Shown here: positions 8,756-19,600 of the stretch, one piece after another
Layout: every line of letters begins with the position of its first letter
How positions within the stretch are numbered: position 1 is the stretch's first letter
NCBI RefSeq assembly: GCF_003194385.1
Contig: NZ_LAPT01000104.1
Coordinates: forward strand, 1 to 46,735
From: Pokkaliibacter plantistimulans
GTDB taxonomy: Bacteria; Pseudomonadota; Gammaproteobacteria; Pseudomonadales; Balneatricaceae
Length of the DNA: 46,735 nt
Direction: 5' to 3'
Translations under genes and position numbers: made by a program
The notes under the pieces: model-generated
Told to the model about the DNA's origin: nothing
The model's database searches: none
Seen by the model: the letters and a program-made list of their open reading frames with translations, nothing else

Positions 8756-9339
8756 GCACAACGACAGGTGAGGAACACTGGCTGGTACTGCGTCAGCGTC
8801 TGGATCAGCTGAGCCGGATGCAAGAGACAGCGGATCCGGATGCCGTGCTGGCGCAACGGGCCAGACAGCTGGCTGCACCATTGCAGGACGAAGAGCAGGT
8901 CGCCAGGGTGGCGTTGCTGGTGTTCGAGTTGAGTGGTGAGCGTTATGCCCTGTCCCCCTACCGGGTTGTTGAGGTAGTACCTCTGCGGCAGCTTACCCCT
9001 GTGCCCTGCACGCCCGGCTACATCCTCGGGGTGGTGGCTGTGCGCGGGCGGCTGGTATCGGTGCTGGATTTGCGCCAGTTCTTTGAGCTGCCGCTACGCA
9101 GTCTGTCGGAGCGCAACAGCGTGATTCTGCTCAGTGACGGACGCATGGAGTTTGGTCTGCTGTGCGACACCCTCTGTGGTACGCAGGAGCTGCCGCTGGA
9201 ACAGATTCTTCCCCCGCTCAGACATCGTCATGACAGCCGGGAAGGGTATTTGCTTGGGGTGACTGCCGAGCACTGGGCGATTCTGGATGCCGAGGTGCTG
9301 CTGGGTGACCCGCGTCTGGTGGTCAATCAACAGGTTTAA
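8752..9339 (+). CDS. Second CheW-like coupling protein (WspD-like)
   Basis: A 195-residue CheW protein with an N-terminal helical extension (about 1-55) and a CheW core with FELSGERYALSPYRVVEVVPL and the conserved YILGVVAVRGRLVSVLDLRQFF. Two different CheW proteins flanking a CheR-TPR gene are a hallmark of Wsp systems, and this one fits WspD. The start overlaps the CheR stop by an ATGA junction, so translation is coupled. It should bridge receptors and the CheA-like kinase in a membrane-associated array. Confidence 0.92.
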   Translation: MSTTTGEEHWLVLRQRLDQLSRMQETADPDAVLAQRARQLAAPLQDEEQVARVALLVFELSGERYALSPYRVVEVVPLRQLTPVPCTPGYILGVVAVRGRLVSVLDLRQFFELPLRSLSERNSVILLSDGRMEFGLLCDTLCGTQELPLEQILPPLRHRHDSREGYLLGVTAEHWAILDAEVLLGDPRLVVNQQV

Positions 9340-9349
9340 GGAACAGACA

Positions 9350-11104
9350 ATGATGACGGCCTACCGCAATCTCCGTATTCGCAACAAATTGCTGGTGTCT
9401 TTTCTGCTGCTGGCAGTGCTTTTTTGTCTGTCTCAACTGTTCAACTATCAGCAGTTTCAGCGTCTGCAACAGGGGCAGCAGCAGCTCATTGACGAGCAGG
9501 TGCAGGTGCTGATGCAAATGAAAGATGTGCAGCTGCAGGCTAACAGCATCAGGGCTTTGCTGCTGGGACGTATCGTTCGCGCCGGGCAGAGTGGTGGTGC
9601 CAGTGACGAATTGATCAAACAGCAGCTGGAAGATCAGGTCGCGGCCTTGCAGAAACTGATGCAGGACAGTGCCGACAGTAACGATATCGCCGGGTTGGTG
9701 CAGAGCCTGTATCAGGTGTGGGGCGATTATGCGGCCAATATTCTGCAGGAAGAGTTGCCATTGCTGAATCAGGGCAAGTTTGACGCAGTCCGCGAGCAGA
9801 GCATCGGCATACAGGCCCAGCGTATCAGCCGTATTCGTGAACTGGGGGATCAGATTACCCAGATCAAACAGCAACAGGTGCAGCAGCAACTGCAGCTGGC
9901 CGCTCAGCAGCTGGATGAGCTGCGTGCTGAAATTCTCGCTTTCTTTGTACTGGTACTGCTGATCATTGCCCTGGTGATCGCCGTGACTTCACGCTCCATT
10001 GCCCGACCACTGGAGCATCTGACTGGTTGGGCACGGCAGATCGCCAGCGGCGAGCTGGTCACCGATGTGCAATTTGAACGCCGTGATGACGAGGTAGGGC
10101 GGTTGTCGGACGCCTTTCAGCAGATGAGCGGATATCTGCGCAGCCTGGCACAGTCGTCTGAGCGCATTGCCCGCGGCGACCTGACACTGGAAGTGGTGCC
10201 GCAATCCGAGCGCGATGTGCTGGGCAATGCCTTTGCCCGTATGGTGGCCAATTTGCGCGAGCTGCTGCAGGAGCTGCAGGAAGGGATCGGTGTACTGGCT
10301 ACAGCCAGTCAGGAAATTCTGGCCTCCACCGCTCAGGTTGCCAGTGGTGCCCAGCAGACCGCTATTGCCATCACCGAGATCACCACCACCGTTGAAGAGG
10401 TCAGACAGACTGCCAACACTGCCACCGAGAAGGCGCGCCACGTCAGTGACAGTGCCCAGCGTACGCTGCAGGTCTCGAAGGATGGTAAGGCAGCCATCGA
10501 CGCAACGATGGAAGGAATGACCCAGATTCGCGAGCAGATGCACTCCGTAGCGCAAAGTATTGTGCGCCTGAGTGAACAGGCACAGGCCATCGGTGAAGTG
10601 GTAGCGACCGTGAATGAGCTGGCCGAACAATCCAACCTGCTGGGGGTGAATGCTTCCATTGAGGCCACCCGGTCAGGGGAACAGGGCCGTGGCTTCTCCG
10701 TGGTTGCACAGGAGGTGAAAAATCTGGCGGTGCAGTCCAAGCAGGCGACCGGGCAGGTTCGCACCATTCTCAACGATGTACAGAAGGCGCTGAACCAGGC
10801 GGTACTGCAGGCCGAGCAGAGCAGCAAGGCGGTGGACAGTGGTCATCGTCAGGCACAGTCCAGCGCGGTTGCCATCAACACGCTGGCCTACAGCATTGAA
10901 GAGTCATCCGGCGCCGCCCTGCAGATTGCCGCATCCAGCCAGCAGCAGATGGTCGGCATGGACCAGATGGTGGTGGCCATGGAAAGCATCAAGCAGGCCA
11001 GTCAGGAGAATGTGGAAGGCACCAAGCAGACGGAAGCCGCTGCCCGCAATCTGCATCAGCTCGGACAGAAGATGAAGGGACGGGTTGCGCAGTTCCAGAT
11101 TTGA
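9350..11104 (+). CDS. Methyl-accepting chemotaxis protein with two HAMP units (WspA-like)
   Basis: The 584-residue receptor has TM1 (about 13-30), a periplasmic helical sensor of about 165 residues resembling a four-helix bundle, TM2 (about 195-213), then HAMP units at about 214-267 and 265-310. Each HAMP carries an ERxDE(V/L)G-type motif. A long coiled-coil signalling domain follows, with its hairpin tip [20 protein letters not shown] at about 430-449. The ATG at 9350 follows AAGGA, and an in-frame start inside the CheW gene at 9287 is rejected. In P. aeruginosa WspA senses surface contact; the ligand or stimulus here is unknown. Note Thr and Ser where most receptors have EAA(K/R)AGE. Confidence 0.93.
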   Translation: MMTAYRNLRIRNKLLVSFLLLAVLFCLSQLFNYQQFQRLQQGQQQLIDEQVQVLMQMKDVQLQANSIRALLLGRIVRAGQSGGASDELIKQQLEDQVAALQKLMQDSADSNDIAGLVQSLYQVWGDYAANILQEELPLLNQGKFDAVREQSIGIQAQRISRIRELGDQITQIKQQQVQQQLQLAAQQLDELRAEILAFFVLVLLIIALVIAVTSRSIARPLEHLTGWARQIASGELVTDVQFERRDDEVGRLSDAFQQMSGYLRSLAQSSERIARGDLTLEVVPQSERDVLGNAFARMVANLRELLQELQEGIGVLATASQEILASTAQVASGAQQTAIAITEITTTVEEVRQTANTATEKARHVSDSAQRTLQVSKDGKAAIDATMEGMTQIREQMHSVAQSIVRLSEQAQAIGEVVATVNELAEQSNLLGVNASIEATRSGEQGRGFSVVAQEVKNLAVQSKQATGQVRTILNDVQKALNQAVLQAEQSSKAVDSGHRQAQSSAVAINTLAYSIEESSGAALQIAASSQQQMVGMDQMVVAMESIKQASQENVEGTKQTEAAARNLHQLGQKMKGRVAQFQI

Positions 11105-11145
11105 TGCAGACCGCACCGCGAATTAGCTCAGCAAAGGAGAATACT

Positions 11146-13023
11146 GTGGAGCGATTGGAGCATCTGACCACCAGAAGTAAGTTGCTGCTGTCCTTTGGCG
11201 TCGTGTTTCTGCTGTTACTGGCGGTGTCCTGGTCGTCAGCTCGCAGCCTGCAGCAGCTGCAGTCTGCCCAGCAGCGGTTGTACGACACCTATGTCGCCCA
11301 GCTACTGTCGCTGAAGAACATTCGTATCAACCTCAACAGCAACCGTGCGGACATTCTGCAACTGCTGATGAGTAACGGCATCAGCAACGACGAGAAAATT
11401 CAGCAACGCATGTATCAGCGCGGTCAGGATGATGAAAGTGCCATGCAGCAGCTGATTACCAACAATGTTGCCAGGCCGCAGATGCTGGCCGTGCTGAATC
11501 GGATGGTGGACGTGCGCCATCAGTATCAGGCTGTTCGTGAGCGTCAGTTGCAGGCCATTCGCAGTGGCGACAGCCAGGCGCTGGAGCAGGCGCAGACACT
11601 GGCGGTGGAGGAACAGGCGCAGCGGGTGGAGCAACTGAGATCACTGGCTGATCAGGCCAGTCAGCTGATCGAGCAGAATGTGGCGTTGTTGCAGCAGCAG
11701 AGCAGCGACACCCTGCAGCGGCAGGAATCGCTGCTACTGGGCACTGCGGTGCTGGCAGCGTTGCTGATCATTGCGCTGGTAATCTGGCTCAACCGTCAGT
11801 TGGCACTGCCGCTGGCGGCCTTGACTCAATGGGCACAACGTATCGCCCAGGGCGAATTGCTGCAGAGCACAGCGGTCAGTCAACGCCGTGATGAGGTAGG
11901 GCAACTGAGTCGGGCTTTTTATCAGATGGGCAGCTATCTGAGCGCATTGGCCTCGCAGGCCGAGCGGATTGCTGGCGGCGAATTGGAGCTGGCTGCCAAG
12001 CCGGTTTCAGAGCGTGATCTGCTGGGCAGTGCGTTTGCCGGTATGACCCGCTATTTAGCCGCCTTGTCCGGTTCGGCTGCGCAGATTGCCGGCGGTGATC
12101 TGACCGTAGTGATTGCCCCACGCTCGGAGCGGGATGTTTTGGGAACCGCATTTGCGGCCATGGTTGGTAATCTGCGTGAACTAGTGCAGCAGCTACGTAG
12201 CGGTATTGATGTGCTGGCCGATGCCAGTCAGGAAATTCTGTCGATGACGGCACAGGTGGCTGCCAGTGCGCAGGAGACGTCTGTTTCCGTTAATGAAATC
12301 AGTACCACCGTAGAGGAAGTAAAGCAGACAGCCGGCCAGGCATCGGAGCGGGCGCGAACGATGACGGCGGCGGCGCAGCAGGCCGCACAGGTGGGGCAGC
12401 AGGGCAAGCAGGCGGTGGAAGTGACGCTGGAGCGGATGCAGCAGATTCGTGAGCAGATGCAGGACGTGGCGGACAGCATCGTGCAGCTGAGTGAGCGTAG
12501 TCAGGCTATTGGCGAGGTGGTCACCACGGTCAATGGGCTGGCGGAACAGTCCAATCTGCTGGGCGTTAATGCCTCCATCGAAGCGGCCAAGGCGGGCGAG
12601 GTAGGGCGTGGTTTCAGCGTGGTCGCGCAAGAGGTCAAGCTGCTGGCGGAGCAGTCCAAACAGGCGACCAGTCAGGCACGGGCACTGCTGGGTGAGACTC
12701 AGAAAGCGGTCAATAGGGCGGTGATGACAGCAGAGCAAAGCAGCAAGGCGGTAGATAAGGGGTATCAGCAAGCCAGCTTGTCCGGAGGCGCTATTCAGCA
12801 GCTGCTGGAAAGCTTACAGGGCTCGTCCGCTGCTTCACTACAGATTGCTGCGGCCAGCCAGCAGCAGGTACAGGGCATGGATCAGGTGGTGATTGCCATG
12901 ACCAACATTCGTAAGGCCAGTGAGGACAATGTGGCTGGCACCCGTCAGGCTGAACAGGCAGCCCTCAATCTGCATGAGCTGGGGCGTAAACTGATGAGCC
13001 AGATGGCCTCGTTCAAGGTCTGA
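11146..13023 (+). CDS. Methyl-accepting chemotaxis protein with three tandem HAMP units
   Basis: A second receptor of 625 residues with the same plan as its upstream neighbour: TM1 (about 12-27), a helical sensor of about 170 residues, TM2 (about 196-215), three HAMP-like units (about 217-266, 266-308 and 308-350), and a signalling domain with the canonical tip [20 protein letters not shown]. The GTG at 11146 has AAAGGAG upstream, so the track-like longer start at 11101 is not used. The cytoplasmic halves of the two receptors are clearly paralogous, pointing to tandem gene duplication followed by HAMP gain or loss. The sensor domains have diverged, suggesting different stimuli for one kinase. 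Confidence 0.92.
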   Translation: MERLEHLTTRSKLLLSFGVVFLLLLAVSWSSARSLQQLQSAQQRLYDTYVAQLLSLKNIRINLNSNRADILQLLMSNGISNDEKIQQRMYQRGQDDESAMQQLITNNVARPQMLAVLNRMVDVRHQYQAVRERQLQAIRSGDSQALEQAQTLAVEEQAQRVEQLRSLADQASQLIEQNVALLQQQSSDTLQRQESLLLGTAVLAALLIIALVIWLNRQLALPLAALTQWAQRIAQGELLQSTAVSQRRDEVGQLSRAFYQMGSYLSALASQAERIAGGELELAAKPVSERDLLGSAFAGMTRYLAALSGSAAQIAGGDLTVVIAPRSERDVLGTAFAAMVGNLRELVQQLRSGIDVLADASQEILSMTAQVAASAQETSVSVNEISTTVEEVKQTAGQASERARTMTAAAQQAAQVGQQGKQAVEVTLERMQQIREQMQDVADSIVQLSERSQAIGEVVTTVNGLAEQSNLLGVNASIEAAKAGEVGRGFSVVAQEVKLLAEQSKQATSQARALLGETQKAVNRAVMTAEQSSKAVDKGYQQASLSGGAIQQLLESLQGSSAASLQIAAASQQQVQGMDQVVIAMTNIRKASEDNVAGTRQAEQAALNLHELGRKLMSQMASFKV

Positions 13024-13033
13024 GGGTGAAGGT

Positions 13034-15499
13034 ATGAATCCGGCGCAACAAGCTCTGCGACTGAAACTACTGGCCGCTTTCCGCAGCGAGGCGGCGGAGC
13101 GTCTGAACATTCTCGGTGATGTGCTGGCGCAGGCTGAGCAGAGCGCTACGCAGGCTGAGGTAGAGCAGATATTCCGTGAGATTCACAGTCTCAAGGGCGC
13201 GGCCCGGGCTGTCAGTCTGCCATTGATCGAAGAGTTGTGTCATAGCTGGGAAAGCCTGTTCGCCAGTCTGCGACGACGTAATGTCAGCCCTTCTGCGGCT
13301 CATCTGCAGTTATGTCGTCAGGCTAATGCCATGCTGCGGCAGCTGCTGGCCGACATTGAAGCACCGCGCCCGGCACAGCTGAGCGGACTGTGCCGTCAAC
13401 TGGAAAGCGGTCAGCTGGCGCCTGCGGCAGCGCCAGGCAGTGAGACAGCAACAGCAATAACGTCGGTGATGACTGATCTAAAGGAGGAGACCGCCTCCTC
13501 ACAGCCGCCAGCAACGACAGACCCTGAAGTACCGCAAACGGTGATATCTCCTGTGTCGGAGGATGCGGCTACCGCACCTGGGAAAGCACCGGAGATCAGT
13601 GCGCAGGGCGAGTCCCTTGCCCAGCCTCAGCCGGGTACAACGGGATTGCTGGAGCAGAACAGCCTGCAGCAATGGCAGATGCGACTGCAGGGGTTATTGC
13701 AGCCACCCGCAGCACCGCCAGTGACGGCGGAAGACGAGCAGCGTCAGGTATTGCGGGTGGATGTCAGCCGTTTTGATGGGTTGATGGCCGTGGCCGATAC
13801 CCTGCAGCAGGCCAAGCTCGACAGTCGTCAGCTGGTGCAGGACTGTCAGGGACTGCTGCAACAGCTGGAGCAGTGGCGCCGTCATGGTCAGGATGCACAG
13901 GCCATGCTGCGGCAATGGCAGAGTGGTGGTCATACGCCGCCACGGCAGGCCAGCGCCACGGAGCCGCAGCGTTTGCAGGAGCTGATCGAAGCGCTGCGAG
14001 CCGGGCTGGCCAGCTGGGAATATCAGCTGGGGCATATGAATCAGGCCATGCAGCAGCTGGCGCGTAACGTCGCCGGTGTGACGGAGCTGATGCAGCAGGA
14101 GCTGCAGGCCATTCTGATTTTACCCTGCAGTTCAGTGACCGAAGGCATGGCGGGAATGGTGCAGGAGCTGGCGGAGACCACCGGCAAGGCCGTCAGGCTG
14201 CAGATCAGCGGTGCCGAGCTGAAGGTGGACAAGCGCGTTCTGGATGGCATCCGTACGCCTTTGCTGCATCTTCTGCGCAATGCCGTCGATCACGGCATCG
14301 AGGCCGCAGCAGAGCGCCAGAAGCAGGGTAAAGCGAGTCAGGGCAATCTCAGTGTGCGTTTTGTGCAGGACAGCGCCGGGCGCTTTGAACTGCAGGTGGA
14401 AGATGACGGCGGGGGCATGAATATCGAGATGCTGAAGCGCAAGGCGCTGGCCCAGCGCCTTGTCGATGAAGAAGCACTCGCAGCGATGAGTGATGAAGCC
14501 GCCTGTCAGCTGGCCTTTCATTCAGGGCTGTCGACATCCGCCATGATTACTGACCTGTCCGGGCGTGGACTGGGGCTGGCGATTGTGCGGGAGAAGGTAG
14601 AGCGGCTGGGTGGCCATGTCAGTCTGCTCAGTGTGCCCGGGCGGGGGTGTCGTTTTACCTTCCTTCTGCCGGTCAGTCTGGCTACCTATCGGGTGGTGCT
14701 GGTGCAGGTGGCCGGGCACTGTCTGGCGCTGCCAGCAGGCGTGGTCCAGCGGGTGCTGCGTATTAGTCAGGAAGCGCTGAAAACCATCGAGCGTCGGTTG
14801 TCGGTACGTGTCGGCGAACAGCTACTGCCCGTGTGGCCGTTAGCAACGCTGCTGAATCTGACGAGCGCCCCCAGAGAGCGCCCCAGCCACTGGCAGATTG
14901 TGCTGCTGAATGTGGGCAGTGAGTCGTTTGGTTTGCTGGTCGATGAGGTGGTGGGGGATGAAGAAGTGGTGATTAAGCCCCTCGGGGCCCAGTTACAACG
15001 GGTGCCCAATGTGCTGGCGGCCACCCAGCTGGGCGATGGTCGCATTGTGCCCATCCTGCATCCGCAGGATCTGTATAAGACGGCCTGCCTGAGTGGGGCG
15101 ACTGACATGCCTCTCGGTGAGCAGGAGCAGGCTGCTCTGCCGCGGGTGCTGGTGGCCGAAGACTCGATTACCTCACGCAGTCTGCTGAAGATGATTCTGG
15201 AAAGTGCCGGCTATCAGGTGATCACCGCCAATGACGGGATGGATGCCTGGGAACGTCTGCGTCAGGAGTCGGTCGACCTGCTGGTGTCGGATGTGGAGAT
15301 GCCGCGCATGGACGGTTTTGAGCTGACTGCCCGACTGCGGGCAGACCGGCGGCTGGAAAATTTACCGGTGATTCTGGTGACGGCACTCAGTCGCAGTGAG
15401 GACCGCGAACGCGGTCTGGAGGTGGGGGCCAATGCCTATATCGTCAAAAGTGGTTTTGATCAGGGTAATCTGCTCGACGTGGTCCGCCAATTGGTGTGA
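13034..15499 (+). CDS. Hybrid CheA-type histidine kinase with receiver domain (WspE-like)
   Basis: Domains in order: an Hpt with phospho-acceptor His51 in HSLKGAA; a Pro/Ala/Glu-rich linker (about 130-235) in place of a P2 domain; a helical dimerisation region; a HATPase domain (about 365-545) with N-box RNAVDHG (Asn416), G1 DDGGG (457-461) and G2 GRGLGLAIV; a CheW-like P5 domain (about 550-685); and a C-terminal receiver with Asp753 in VSDVEMP and Lys805. The 821 residues match WspE-type CheA-REC kinases. It should phosphorylate the CheB and the terminal REC protein encoded just downstream, with its own receiver as a possible phosphate sink. Confidence 0.95.
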   Translation: MNPAQQALRLKLLAAFRSEAAERLNILGDVLAQAEQSATQAEVEQIFREIHSLKGAARAVSLPLIEELCHSWESLFASLRRRNVSPSAAHLQLCRQANAMLRQLLADIEAPRPAQLSGLCRQLESGQLAPAAAPGSETATAITSVMTDLKEETASSQPPATTDPEVPQTVISPVSEDAATAPGKAPEISAQGESLAQPQPGTTGLLEQNSLQQWQMRLQGLLQPPAAPPVTAEDEQRQVLRVDVSRFDGLMAVADTLQQAKLDSRQLVQDCQGLLQQLEQWRRHGQDAQAMLRQWQSGGHTPPRQASATEPQRLQELIEALRAGLASWEYQLGHMNQAMQQLARNVAGVTELMQQELQAILILPCSSVTEGMAGMVQELAETTGKAVRLQISGAELKVDKRVLDGIRTPLLHLLRNAVDHGIEAAAERQKQGKASQGNLSVRFVQDSAGRFELQVEDDGGGMNIEMLKRKALAQRLVDEEALAAMSDEAACQLAFHSGLSTSAMITDLSGRGLGLAIVREKVERLGGHVSLLSVPGRGCRFTFLLPVSLATYRVVLVQVAGHCLALPAGVVQRVLRISQEALKTIERRLSVRVGEQLLPVWPLATLLNLTSAPRERPSHWQIVLLNVGSESFGLLVDEVVGDEEVVIKPLGAQLQRVPNVLAATQLGDGRIVPILHPQDLYKTACLSGATDMPLGEQEQAALPRVLVAEDSITSRSLLKMILESAGYQVITANDGMDAWERLRQESVDLLVSDVEMPRMDGFELTARLRADRRLENLPVILVTALSRSEDRERGLEVGANAYIVKSGFDQGNLLDVVRQLV

Positions 15500-15505
15500 G
15501 GTGCG

Positions 15506-16552
15506 ATGAACAACTTGCGCGTGTTAGTAGTGGAAGACTCGCTGGTGATCCGCCAGTTGTTGCGCCACGTCCTTGAAGAGGCCGGGTTTGAAGTGATTGG
15601 TGAAGCGGTTAACGGTCTGGAGGCGGTGGAATTTGTCAGCCGCGTTCGGCCTGATGTCATCACCATGGACGTGCATATGCCGGTGATGGATGGTTACAGC
15701 GCGGCGCGGCGGATCATGGAAACCCACCCGATACCCATCGTGGTAGTAACGGCCAGCAGCAATATCGGTGACAGCGTCACCGCCATGCAGGTGCTGGAGG
15801 CGGGTGCCATTACTGTACTGCAGAAACCGCAGGGGCCGGGCCATCCCCATTTTCAGCAGGATGTGGCAGAGCTGGTGCGCACCCTGAAGATTGCCGCCGA
15901 GGTCAAGCTGGTACGTCGTCGTGGTCCGCGGCAGGCCGATACCCAGGCTTTTGCCGGGGTGCAGGTGCCTGCCACCAATACCACCCTGCCCCCACGCATG
16001 GTACTGATTGGTGCCTCTACCGGCGGCCCGGCGGCCCTGAAGACCTTTCTCTCCCATTTGCAGCCGCAGCTGCCCTGGCCGGTGTTGATTGTGCAGCATA
16101 TTTCTCCCGGCTTTCTGCCCAGTCTGTGTGAGTGGCTGAACCTGTCTTCAGCCATACCAGTACGAGTGGCGGAGTTTGGTGAAACGGTGCAACCGGGGCA
16201 TGCCTATCTGGCGCCGGATTTGTGTCATATGCAGGTGGATGATCAGGGGCGGGTGCTGTTGTCTGACAGTGACGCGCGCACCATGCTGCGACCTTCGGTG
16301 GCGCAACTGTTCAGTGGTGCGCTGCGTTATCTCAATGGGCAGTGTATCGCCATTCTGTTTTCCGGGATGGGGCAGGATGGCGTCGAGGAAATGTTGCAGT
16401 TACGCCAGCATGGCGCCCTGACGCTGGCCCAGCACCCCGACACGGTGGTGGTCAATGGCATGCCGGGTGAAGCGGTGAAACGAGGGGCGGCCGGTCAGGT
16501 GCTCACGCCTGAGCAAATGGCGGAGCTGGTAATGAAGCTCGCCAGGGCTTAG
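15506..16552 (+). CDS. CheB-type protein-glutamate methylesterase (WspF-like)
   Basis: The 348-residue protein has an N-terminal receiver (Asp55 in TMDVHMP) and a C-terminal methylesterase with the Ser-His-Asp triad: Ser171 in GASTGGPAAL, His198 in QHISPGF and Asp291 in MGQDG. Phosphorylation of the receiver would relieve inhibition of the esterase, which demethylates the two receptors and provides adaptation. In Pseudomonas, loss of WspF locks the Wsp system on. The ATG at 15506 follows GAGG and lies six bases after the kinase stop. Confidence 0.95.
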   Translation: MNNLRVLVVEDSLVIRQLLRHVLEEAGFEVIGEAVNGLEAVEFVSRVRPDVITMDVHMPVMDGYSAARRIMETHPIPIVVVTASSNIGDSVTAMQVLEAGAITVLQKPQGPGHPHFQQDVAELVRTLKIAAEVKLVRRRGPRQADTQAFAGVQVPATNTTLPPRMVLIGASTGGPAALKTFLSHLQPQLPWPVLIVQHISPGFLPSLCEWLNLSSAIPVRVAEFGETVQPGHAYLAPDLCHMQVDDQGRVLLSDSDARTMLRPSVAQLFSGALRYLNGQCIAILFSGMGQDGVEEMLQLRQHGALTLAQHPDTVVVNGMPGEAVKRGAAGQVLTPEQMAELVMKLARA

Positions 16553-16600
16553 TGAAGCAGAACAGATGGGCTTTCACAGTCTGTAGAGGGAGATCAGTGC

Positions 16601-19600
16601 GTGGACGGCAAACTCATTCTTATCGTCGAAGACAGCCTGACTCAGGCGCTGCAACTGCAGGCGCTATTGGAGACATATCGCTGCACCGTGGCGGTGGCAA
16701 ATAATGGCGTTGAGGCGCTGGAATACGTCGAGCACAGCCTGCCTGATATCATCATCAGCGATGTCATCATGCCCAGAATGGATGGTTATGAGCTGTGCCA
16801 GACGCTGAAATCACGCCCGGCAACGGCTGCCATTCCAGTGATACTGGTGACGTCCCTGACGGACCCGCGTGATGTAGTCAAAGGCCTGACCTGCGGTGCT
16901 GACAACTTCATCACCAAGCCTTATGACGAACGCTACCTGATCAGCCGTATCCGTTATCTGATCGTCAATCGTGAGCACCGTGAACATGAGCGGGTGCAGA
17001 TTGGTATTGAGGTGGTGCTGGAAGGGGAGCGTCACTTCATTACCGCGGCCCGTCAGCAGATGCTGGATTTGCTGATTTCCACCTATGAGGAAGGTATTCG
17101 TCTTAACACCGAACTGAAGAGCAAGCATGAGGAACTGAGCCAGAGCAACTCCCTGATCAACAGCCTGTTTCGCTTTACCTCAGACCTCAGTGCGGCCAGC
17201 AGCGAAAAGGACATCATTCAGCGCGGACTGGCCCAGCTGCTCAGTTTTAACGGCGTTGCCTGTGCCTGGCTGATGCTGACCAGTGGCGAGCAGTGGCATC
17301 TGGCGGGGCTGGTCGGCGAAGGGCTGACAGCCAACCGCATCCTGCATTGTGGGCTGCAATGCCCCTGTCGCCATGCCTACGACACGGATCATTTTTGTGA
17401 CCTGATTGAAGTGGCGGACTGCCCTGTACTACAGGAGATATTGCCCCAGCAGTACCACGTCACCATTCCGCTGTTCTTCGGCAATGAGGTGGCCGGGCTG
17501 CTGAATATTACCCAGGAAGAAGGCGCCGCCTGGGATGAACAGCAACGCTCGGCGCTGCGGGCACTGGGGCATCAGTTTTCAGTGGCACTGGGGCGTGCCC
17601 GGTTGTTTGACAGCCTTGAGCTGCTAGTAGGGCAACGCACCGCGGCTTTGCAGCAGGAAATGCATCGACGTGAAAGTGCGCAGATCGCTCTGGCCAAGAA
17701 TGAAGCATTGTTGCGACATATTCTGGAAGCGCTGCCGGTGGGGGTGCTGGTAGCCGATGTGGATGGACAGATCATCCTGCACAATCCGGAAGCGCGGCGT
17801 ATCTGGGATGTCACCCAACAGGACGCACAGACCTGTAAAGGACACTGGGAAGCCAGCGGTGAAACCATTCAGGGCTGCAACTGGCCGCTGCAGCACAGTC
17901 TGAGCAGCGGTGAGGCATTTCTCAATCAGGTGGCGGAAATCACCCGTGAAGGTGAGCAACAGACCCTGCTGGTCTCCGCCGTCCCTTTCGCCCTGGAGGG
18001 CGAAGAGCGCCACGGTGCCATCAGCGTGCTGCAGGATATCAGTGTGCAACGCCAGGCCGAGGTGGAATTGCGCTTGCGCAATCATGCGATCGAAGCCAGC
18101 GTCAACGCCATCATCATCACGGATGCCAGTCAGGCTGATAATCCTATTGTTTATGTCAATCCAGCCTTCGAGCGGATCACCGGCTATGCCACTGATGAGG
18201 TAATGGGGTGTAACTGTCGCCTGTTGCAGGGCAATGACCGCGAGCAGATGGGGCTGGAAAGCATTCGCCGGGCGCTGCGTAATGGCAGTGAAGGCGCCGC
18301 CTTGCTGCGCAATTACCGCAAGGACGGATCGCTGTTCTGGAACGAGCTGCGGGTGGCACCGGTGCGAGATGATCAGGGCCGCATCCGGCATTTTGTCGGG
18401 GTGCTCAATGATGTCACCGAGGCCAAGCGTTATCAGGAGCAGCTGGAATATCAGGCCAATTACGATGACCTGACCGGTCTGCCCAACCGTAACCTGCTGA
18501 TGGACCGTATTCAGCAGTCGATCAACTTCAATAGTCGTCACCGTTCTGGCTTTGCGCTGGCTTTTATTGATCTGGATAACTTCAAGTACGTTAATGACAG
18601 TCTTGGTCATGTCGTTGGCGATCAGTTGTTGCGGCAGGTGGCACAGTCACTGGATGGTTGTGTGCGTGAGGGGGATACCCTGGCGCGCCTGGGCGGCGAC
18701 GAGTTTGTGGTGCTGCTCAATGATATGGTGGATGTTGACAGCATCAGTATCACGCTGCGGCGTATGCTGGATGCCGTCGCTTCCCCCAAAGTGCTGGAGG
18801 AGACTGAAGTACTGGTGACTTCCAGTATTGGCTTCTGCCTGTCGCCCCAGGATGGGGACGATCCGGTAACCCTGCTGAAGAAGGCTGATAATGCCATGTA
18901 TCGGGCCAAGGAGCAGGGGCGTAATCAGATTTGCAGCTACAAGCAGGAAATGGACGAAGCGGTAAGGCGCCGTCTGGCGCTGGAGCATGATCTGCGTCTT
19001 GGGTTGGAGCGCAATGAACTGGTGCTGTATTACCAGCCGCAGTGGAGCCCGCATAGCCATACCACGGTAGGTGTGGAGGCTCTGGTACGCTGGCGCCGGG
19101 GGGACCGTATGGTGTCGCCCGCTGAGTTTATCCCACTGGCGGAAGAGACTGGGCTGATACTGGAGCTGGACGATTGGGTGGTACGCACTGCCTGCGCCCA
19201 GGCCAAAGCCTGGCAGGAGGCCAATCTGCCGCGCATGACGGTATCGGTCAATCTGTCAGCCCGGCAGTTCAAGAACGGTCGCTGTATTGAGCTGATCCGT
19301 GAGGTGCTGCAGCAAAGTGAGCTGGAGCCTGAGTTGCTGAAGGTGGAGGTGACCGAAAGTCTGGTGATGCAGAATGCCGAAGATGCCCTGATGACGATGC
19401 AACAATTACGGCAGTTGGGGGTGGGGCTGTCGATGGATGACTTTGGCACCGGGTATTCCTCGCTGAGCTACCTCAAGCGTTTCCCCTTCCAGCAGTTGAA
19501 AATCGACAAGAGCTTTGTGGACAACGTGGTGGGGGATCGTGAAGGAGCTGCCATCGTTCAGGCGGTGATCGGCTTGGGCAAGACACTGGGGATCCAGATT

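Noticed and set aside
17624-18610. Long minus-strand ORF (328 codons) inside the c-di-GMP enzyme gene
   Set aside because: It is fully antisense to a gene with clear PAS, LOV and GGDEF domains, and its own translation shows no family motif.
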